Positions 14,467-19,603 of a stretch of 19,603 bases of DNA are shown piece after piece; the stretch's first letter is position 1; every line of letters begins with the position of its first letter. A program made the translations under genes and the position numbers. This stretch comes from UBA6136 sp964344495 (lineage in GTDB: Bacteria > Pseudomonadota > Gammaproteobacteria > Methylococcales > Methylococcaceae). The notes under the pieces are model-generated. The model was not told where the DNA came from and ran no database searches. It saw nothing but the letters and a program-made list of their open reading frames with translations. The stretch covers positions 1 to 19,603 of the forward strand of contig CAYFNI010000040.1 of assembly GCA_964344495.1 (NCBI GenBank). Direction: 5' to 3'.

Positions 14467-15933
14467 ATGTATGAGCATCTGGAAACCGCGGAGCATCCCG
14501 AGCAACTGACCCGCGTGGTCATTGATCCCGTATCGCGCGTCGAAGGACACGGTAAGGTGACACTCCTGCTCGACGCCGAGCATCAAGTCCGGCAGGCGCG
14601 TCTGCACATCGTCGAGTTTCGCGGCTTTGAACGCTTCATCCAGGGCCGTCCCTACTGGGAATTGCCGGTGCTGGTACAACGCCTCTGTGGCATCTGTCCG
14701 GTCAGTCACCATCTGGCCGCGGCCAAGGCGGTCGATCAACTGGTCGGCGTCGATCAGCTTACCCCGACCGCCGACAAGCTCCGGCGGCTGCTGCATTTTG
14801 GCCAGATCCTGCAATCACACGCCTTGCATTTCTATCATCTGGCTTCGCCCGATTTACTGTTCGGTTTTGGCAGCGATCCGGCCCGACGCAACATTGTTGG
14901 CGTGCTGGAGGCCTATCCCGACATTGGCCTCAAGGGCGTACGGCTGCGCAAATTCGGCCAGGAAGTGATCCGTGCCATCACCGGCAAGCGGGTCCATGGC
15001 ACCGGCGCCCTGCCGGGTGGCATGAACAAGGCCCTGAGTCGCACGGAGCGCGACGCACTGCTGAACGACCTCGACGACGCGCTCGTCTGGTCCCGCGAAG
15101 CCGTGGCCCTGGCCAAAGAGCTGTTCTACAAGGACCTTGAGCACCACGGCCAGTTCGCCTACATCCGCTCGAACTTCCTCAGCCTGACCCGCCCCGATGG
15201 CGCGCTGGAGCTCTACCACGGTGGCCTGCGGGCACAGGACGACCTCGGCCAGACCCTGTTTGACCACGTCGATTATCGCCAGTACACCGACTACCTGAAG
15301 GAGGAAGTGCGGCCCTGGACCTACATGAAGTTCCCGTACCTCGTTGCTCTGGGGCAGGAACAAGGCTGGTACCGCGTCGGACCGCTGGCGCGGGTCAACA
15401 CCTGCGACTTCATCGACACGCCGCTGGCCGAAGCGGCACGGGTGTCGTTCAAGGCCTACGGGGGCGGCGGGCCGGTCCACAGTTCACTGGCGTTCCACTG
15501 GGCGCGCATGATCGAAGTCCTGCATGCAGCCGAGGCCATCGAACGGCTGCTGCATGACCCCGACATTCTGGGCGATGACCTGATGACTCACGGCGAAAAG
15601 CGCTATGAAGGCATCGGCGTCATCGAAGCGCCGCGCGGCACCCTGTTCCATCATTACTGCATCGACGAGCAGGATCTGGTGGTCAAGGCCAACCTGATCG
15701 TGTCGACCACCAGCAATAATCAGGCGATGAACGAGTCCATCCGGCAAGTGGCGGCGACCTATCTCAACGGGCGTGAACCGACGGAGGGGCTGCTGAATCA
15801 TCTCGAGGTCGCCATTCGCGCCTACGACCCCTGCCTGTCCTGCGCCACCCACGCGCTCGGCAAGATGCCTCTGGCGCTGGAAGTGCTGGATGCCGCAGGC
15901 AACCTGCTGGCGCGACTGGAACGGCAGGCTTGA
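14467..15933 (+). CDS. hoxH: NiFe hydrogenase large subunit, group 3d (HoxH)
   Basis: A 488-residue catalytic subunit of an NAD-linked bidirectional NiFe hydrogenase. Nickel ligands are Cys74 and Cys77 in RLCGICPVSHH and Cys456 and Cys459 in DPCLSCATH. RVEGHGKV near the start and EAPRGTLFHHY near 390-400 are also conserved. WTYMKFPYLVALGQEQG and the DPCLSCATHALG ending match Ralstonia HoxH, so group 3d is favoured over 3b or 3c. After His462, 26 residues (starting ALGKMPL) form the tail that a maturation protease removes; the next gene encodes one. The ATG at 14467 follows GGGGAGG and adds about 15 residues before the family start. The partner genes hoxF, hoxU and hoxY are absent from this window, and the upstream neighbour is nfi. 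Confidence 0.93.
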   Translation: MYEHLETAEHPEQLTRVVIDPVSRVEGHGKVTLLLDAEHQVRQARLHIVEFRGFERFIQGRPYWELPVLVQRLCGICPVSHHLAAAKAVDQLVGVDQLTPTADKLRRLLHFGQILQSHALHFYHLASPDLLFGFGSDPARRNIVGVLEAYPDIGLKGVRLRKFGQEVIRAITGKRVHGTGALPGGMNKALSRTERDALLNDLDDALVWSREAVALAKELFYKDLEHHGQFAYIRSNFLSLTRPDGALELYHGGLRAQDDLGQTLFDHVDYRQYTDYLKEEVRPWTYMKFPYLVALGQEQGWYRVGPLARVNTCDFIDTPLAEAARVSFKAYGGGGPVHSSLAFHWARMIEVLHAAEAIERLLHDPDILGDDLMTHGEKRYEGIGVIEAPRGTLFHHYCIDEQDLVVKANLIVSTTSNNQAMNESIRQVAATYLNGREPTEGLLNHLEVAIRAYDPCLSCATHALGKMPLALEVLDAAGNLLARLERQA

Positions 15934-16430
15934 GCACACGGCCCCCGATTCTGATCTTCGGGTATGGCAATCCCAGCCGCGGCGACGATGCGCTCGGGCC
16001 ACAGCTGGTCGACCGGCTGGACAGGCTGGGCGCGCCGGAACTGGCCGGTCAGATCGAATGTCTGACCGACTTCCAGTTGCAGGTCGAACATGCGCTGGAT
16101 CTGGATGGCCGCCAACTGGTCCTGTTTGTCGATGCCGATCTGGAAGCCCCCCCGCCATGGCGCCTGATACCCCTGACGGCCGCAGACGGAGTCAGCTTCA
16201 GCACGCATGCCATCCGTCCGGAGGCAGTCCTGCGGGTGTTCGAAGAGATCCATCGCAGGACACCGCCGCCCTGCTTTCTACTCGGCATCCGCGGCGAAGC
16301 TTTCGAGCTGGGCGCGCCGTTGAGCCGACGCGCGGCCGACCACCTGCAACAGGCGCTCACCCTGGTCCTGGGGCTGTGCCACCAACCTTCCGCCGCTGTC
16401 TGGCGACAGCACTGTACCCGCCACACTTGA
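15930..16430 (+). CDS. hoxW: NiFe hydrogenase maturation protease (HoxW-type)
   Basis: A 166-residue HybD/HoxW-family endopeptidase. The opening ILIFGYGNPSRGDDALG carries the conserved acidic nickel-sensing residue. LVLFVDADLEAP near 65-76 holds the second acidic ligand, and FSTHAIRPEAVLRVF near 90-104 holds the His ligand. It removes the C-terminal extension of the hydrogenase large subunit once nickel is inserted. The first start codon is TTG at 15930, whose bases overlap the hoxH stop as TTGA; there is no ATG in frame before the conserved glycine motif. The position directly after hoxH implies translation coupling and makes HoxH its substrate. The last residues, after about 150, are not conserved in a way I recognise. 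Confidence 0.9.
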   Translation: MSTRPPILIFGYGNPSRGDDALGPQLVDRLDRLGAPELAGQIECLTDFQLQVEHALDLDGRQLVLFVDADLEAPPPWRLIPLTAADGVSFSTHAIRPEAVLRVFEEIHRRTPPPCFLLGIRGEAFELGAPLSRRAADHLQQALTLVLGLCHQPSAAVWRQHCTRHT

Positions 16431-16446
16431 CCGAGCGACCGACCCT

Positions 16447-17751
16447 ATGGCTTTTCGATTGACCCTTGCGCGATCCTACTGGCTCAAGCTGCACCTGTAT
16501 CTGGCCCTGAGCGTCGGCGCCCTGTTCGCGCTGATTGGCCTGACCGGCAGCCTGAGCGTATATGGCGAAAACCTCGACCGCCTGTTCAACCCGCGTCTGG
16601 TCATCCGCCCGGCGGGTCAGTCCCTGTCGCTGGACACGCTGATGGCCGCGGTGCGTGCCCGGCACCCGGACAACCGGGGTGCCTGGACGCTGGAGCTGCC
16701 GCGCGCGCCGGATCAGCCCCTGACCGCCTGGTATGAAAAGCCGATCGAATCCGTTGGCCAGTTCTACGCCCCCCTGATGGTGGCCGTGAATCCCTACACC
16801 GGTGAAATCCTCGCCAGCCGGCTCTGGGGTGACACGCTGCGTACCTGGCTGCGCGACTGGCACACGCGGTTGAATCTGGGGCGCTGGGGCTCACCGATCG
16901 TTGGCATGCTGGGTCTGTGCCTGATGGTGTCGGCCGTCAGCGGACTGTATCTGTGGTGGCCCGGCATCGCGGGCCTGCGGGCCCGCTGGGGTCTGCGCAC
17001 CGATGCCGGGCTGCAGCGATTCAGTCTCGACCTGCACCGCTGGCTGGGTCTGCTGGTATTTCCACTGCTGCTGCTGCAGGCGCTGACGGGCTTTAATCTC
17101 TCGTTTCCGTCCGTGGGTGAGGCACTGGTCGGCACCCAGGACATGGGCCACGGCGACAACGGCCCGGAAATCCGCAGCACCGGGCTGCCCTCGGCCAACC
17201 GGCCAGTCAGCCTTGATGAGGCCGTGCTGCTGGCCCGCGGCCCCTTTCCTCGCTCACCCGTCCGGCTGTTGACCACGCCCGCCGACGCCCAGGGCACCTA
17301 CCGCGTGGCCTTTCAGCAACCCATGGAACCCAGCGACCGCCACCCCATGACCGTGGTCTGGGTCGATCAGTACAGCGGTCAGATCCGCGAAGTGCGCAAC
17401 GCCGCCCGCTTCAGCAGCGGCGAGCGACTGCTGACCACCCTCTGGCCCTTGCATACCGGCGGACTGGTAGGCAGCATCGGGAAGTTGCTCTGGTTTCTGA
17501 CCGGGCTGGCTCTGCCGGTACTGTATGTCACCGGCCTGATCCGCTGGCTGATCGGGCGCGGCGCCATTCCGGATCGGCCGGTCGACGTCCGGCCGGTGCA
17601 GCAGTGGCTGACCCGCAACGGACAGCGGGCAGGCGTGGCGATAGGCCGGGTTTACTCCGTGGCTCGGCCCGGGCTAGAGCAGGCATGGACGGTGGCGGCC
17701 ACCCAACTCCGGGCACTGTGGGCGATGCTTCGGCAACGCCTGCAGATTTAA
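16447..17751 (+). CDS. PepSY-associated TM domain protein (PiuB/COG3182-like)
   Basis: A 434-residue inner membrane protein with four predicted helices: about 14-38, 146-168, 197-217 and 340-365. Large non-membrane parts between helices 1 and 2 and helices 3 and 4 have the PepSY layout. Histidines sit at or near helix ends: His16 (KLHLYL), His139 (DWHTRLNLG), His197 (DLHRWLG) and His336 (PLHTGGLVG), a spacing that suggests b-type haem ligation. Family members are often linked to iron uptake and ferric or flavin reductase systems. It starts 16 bases after the hydrogenase protease gene, so it probably shares the hydrogenase transcript and could be an electron carrier or accessory factor; this is inference. 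A role in metal reduction unrelated to hydrogen is the alternative. Confidence 0.85.
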   Translation: MAFRLTLARSYWLKLHLYLALSVGALFALIGLTGSLSVYGENLDRLFNPRLVIRPAGQSLSLDTLMAAVRARHPDNRGAWTLELPRAPDQPLTAWYEKPIESVGQFYAPLMVAVNPYTGEILASRLWGDTLRTWLRDWHTRLNLGRWGSPIVGMLGLCLMVSAVSGLYLWWPGIAGLRARWGLRTDAGLQRFSLDLHRWLGLLVFPLLLLQALTGFNLSFPSVGEALVGTQDMGHGDNGPEIRSTGLPSANRPVSLDEAVLLARGPFPRSPVRLLTTPADAQGTYRVAFQQPMEPSDRHPMTVVWVDQYSGQIREVRNAARFSSGERLLTTLWPLHTGGLVGSIGKLLWFLTGLALPVLYVTGLIRWLIGRGAIPDRPVDVRPVQQWLTRNGQRAGVAIGRVYSVARPGLEQAWTVAATQLRALWAMLRQRLQI

Positions 17752-19603
17752 GCATCGCCCCCGCGGCGGGGATGGGACAGCCGCACGCCCTGTTCGCGGA
17801 ACGTCGCCAGCAGGGCAAAGTACAGTTCACTGGTGACCGATTTGACGCTATCGACGTCGTATACGCCGGCAACCAGCTCCATGTGCAGTCCGTTGTCCCC
17901 CAGGCCGGTCAGCAGCACCACCGGCGCGGGGCTGGGCTGCAAGCCCGGATGCGCCCTGGCGATGGCCTCCACCAGCGCGCGCGCCTGCTCGGGATCAGCC
18001 TCGAAATCGAGGCTGAACGGCAGTATCAGCCGGGCTTCCTTGTCGGCATAGGTGCGGTTGGTGACCGACCCGGAAATCAGGCTGGAATTGGGAATGAAGA
18101 CCGATGAGCGGTCGAAGGTGATCAGTTCGGTCGCACGCACACTGATCTTCTTCACATAGCCCTGATGCTCGCCGACCACCACCCGGTCCCCGGCCTTGAT
18201 CGGCCGCTCGATCAACAGTATCAGGCCAGATACGAAATTGTTGACCATGTTCTGCAGGCCAAAGCCGATGCCTACCGACAAGGCACCGGCAATGATGGCC
18301 AGATTCGAGAGGTCAATCCCCATGGTCGAGATGCCGGTCATGGCCGCCAGAGTAAAGCCGCCGTAACCGATCGCGGACCGGATCGAATGCCGCACCCCGC
18401 TGTCGAGGCGGGTCCGCGGGAAGATGCGCTGATCCAGCGCCCGCTGGATCAGGCGGGTGGCGGTCAGCAATGCAGCGAACAGCAGCAGGCCCAACAGGCC
18501 GTCGGCCACCGAAACAGTGATGCCGCCGAGCTGTACGCCGTGGAAACCGTTCTTCAGCCACAGCCACGCATCGCCCTTGTCCACGCTCCAGAGGAGGAAC
18601 AATCCCAACACCCCCGCCATCAGCACGCCGCATTTCAACGCCGCTGCGAGCCAGAATGCGAGCATCTCCGCACCATCCCCGGTCAGCGCCAGCTGACGGC
18701 GAAGATACAGCCCGATACGGCTCTCAAAGCCCAGCAGATGGGTCACCCACTCGTCACTGATGCGCAGCAACAATCCCGTCCCCACGATCAAGGCCAGCGA
18801 TAGCACCAGATGACTGGCGAGCAACCGCGATAGCGCCGAATACCCCAACAGCGCCGCCAGGGGAATGGCCATTACCAGCAGCAGCAGCCACTTCCGCAAC
18901 GGGTGCCAGCGCCGGAACCGGGACCGACCGGCCTCGACCGCCCAGACCCGGGGCAGCAGCAAGCCAGCCAGAGCCAGCGATACCAGTCCGCCGAACAGCA
19001 GATTGCGCAGGGCATAGATCTCCAACCCGACGTCCAGCTGGTTCAGAACCAGACCGACCAGATCATCCAGCGCAAACAGGGTGACGAGGCCGGTGATCGT
19101 GCGGCTGATGACACGGGCGCTGGCATCGGGCAAAGCCACCAGCCGCCACTCCGGGCGCCGCGGCCGCAGTGCGGCGTGGGAGAAGCTGGCCGTGATGAAG
19201 GCCAGCACGATGTCCAGCAATCCCTGATCCGCCAGCGCCTGCCCCGACGGGCCGAGGCCGTCGCCGAGACACAGGCTCAGATAGATGACCAGTACCGCCA
19301 GCGAAGGCCACCCGGCATGCAGGACAGCGTGAATCAGCGCCCATTGCAGGCGTTGCCCGTCGCTGGGCCGACCCGCAGGCAGCCGACGGCTCAACCACCG
19401 GGACAGCCCGGTGCGCACCGGAAACGCCAGCAACACGGCCAGACCGATGCCAAGCACCAGTGCCTGCTGCAGCGTACCGGATCCGGCCGCTCTGTCATGG
19501 CGGGTCCGAAACTGTCCGACAGCGTCCGACACATCCGCCCAGAGGCCTGCAAGCTCGGGCCCGAGCTTGCTCCAGAATGCCGGGCTCAGCGGTGACGCGG
19601 TGC
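17748..19603 (-). CDS. MscS-family mechanosensitive ion channel, 5' end missing
   Basis: A large small-conductance mechanosensitive channel read on the minus strand. The frame stays open to the right edge, with 23 further full codons beyond a possible GTG at 19532. The extra residues (including PLSPAFWSKLGPELAGLW) look like a genuine periplasmic region, so I treat the gene as truncated by the window. There are many hydrophobic segments across the first two thirds, then the conserved pore and beta domain: GISTMGIDLSNLAIIAGALS, FGLQNMVNNFVSGLILLIE, RPIKAGDRVVVG and VFIPNSSLISGSVTN. It releases solutes under hypo-osmotic stress. The stop overlaps the convergent PepSY gene in a TTAA tetramer. Length suggests the larger, MscK/YbiO- or DUF3772-like, class rather than MscS itself. 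Confidence 0.88.
   Translation of the reverse strand, partial: TASPLSPAFWSKLGPELAGLWADVSDAVGQFRTRHDRAAGSGTLQQALVLGIGLAVLLAFPVRTGLSRWLSRRLPAGRPSDGQRLQWALIHAVLHAGWPSLAVLVIYLSLCLGDGLGPSGQALADQGLLDIVLAFITASFSHAALRPRRPEWRLVALPDASARVISRTITGLVTLFALDDLVGLVLNQLDVGLEIYALRNLLFGGLVSLALAGLLLPRVWAVEAGRSRFRRWHPLRKWLLLLVMAIPLAALLGYSALSRLLASHLVLSLALIVGTGLLLRISDEWVTHLLGFESRIGLYLRRQLALTGDGAEMLAFWLAAALKCGVLMAGVLGLFLLWSVDKGDAWLWLKNGFHGVQLGGITVSVADGLLGLLLFAALLTATRLIQRALDQRIFPRTRLDSGVRHSIRSAIGYGGFTLAAMTGISTMGIDLSNLAIIAGALSVGIGFGLQNMVNNFVSGLILLIERPIKAGDRVVVGEHQGYVKKISVRATELITFDRSSVFIPNSSLISGSVTNRTYADKEARLILPFSLDFEADPEQARALVEAIARAHPGLQPSPAPVVLLTGLGDNGLHMELVAGVYDVDSVKSVTSELYFALLATFREQGVRLSHPRRGGDA

Noticed and set aside
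18165..19595. Two Gln/Pro/Arg-rich plus-strand frames opposite the MscS gene
   Set aside because: They are low-complexity shadows of a membrane protein gene read in antisense.
1..19603. CRISPR arrays, tRNA or rRNA genes, insertion sequences, integrases and attachment sites
   Set aside because: Reading both strands showed no regularly spaced repeats, no cloverleaf with a TTCGA-type arm, and no transposase or integrase motifs in any open frame.

Overview
The window looks like a chromosomal segment of a GC-rich, Gram-negative, methylotrophic or methanotrophic proteobacterium, most likely a gammaproteobacterium. The C1 assignment rests on the 3' end of a formaldehyde-activating enzyme gene (fae) at the left edge, followed by homologues of archaeal methanofuran/tetrahydromethanopterin (H4MPT) biosynthesis genes. 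The Gram-negative assignment rests on an OmpA-type outer membrane protein, DsbB and PhoR. I see no tRNA, rRNA, CRISPR array, insertion sequence, integrase or phage gene.

Layout. (1) 1-5015: the end of fae with a strong terminator, a HisA-related TIM-barrel gene on the minus strand, then a tightly overlapping plus-strand set: an ATP-grasp ligase (MfnD-like), an ASKHA-fold protein (MfnF-like, 'H4MPT-linked C1 transfer pathway' family), pabB, and an amino-acid-kinase-fold protein (MfnE-like). Together they look like a cofactor factory for the H4MPT/methylofuran formaldehyde oxidation route, with pabB supplying p-aminobenzoate. (2) 5030-5701: moaD and moaE, the molybdopterin synthase pair. (3) 5778-7904: dodecin, dsbB and a phoR-type histidine kinase without an adjacent phoB. 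(4) 8097-9400: an OmpA-family protein with its own promoter candidate and a perfect-stem terminator. (5) 9536-14380: a dynamin-like GTPase, a PfkB/adenosine-kinase-like sugar kinase, mazG and nfi (endonuclease V), the last two overlapping. (6) 14467-17751: a hydrogen module made of hoxH (large subunit of a group 3d NiFe hydrogenase), its maturation protease and a four-helix PepSY/PiuB-type membrane protein. (7) 17748-19603, minus strand: a large MscS-family channel whose 5' end runs off the window.

Most points for a second look concern the hydrogen module, where hoxH has no hoxF/U/Y beside it and is followed by a histidine-bearing membrane protein, and the C1 cofactor cluster, where the HisA paralogue keeps the catalytic aspartates but seems to have lost one of the two phosphate-binding loops. 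Family assignments come from reading motifs and recalled homologues only; no database search was run.
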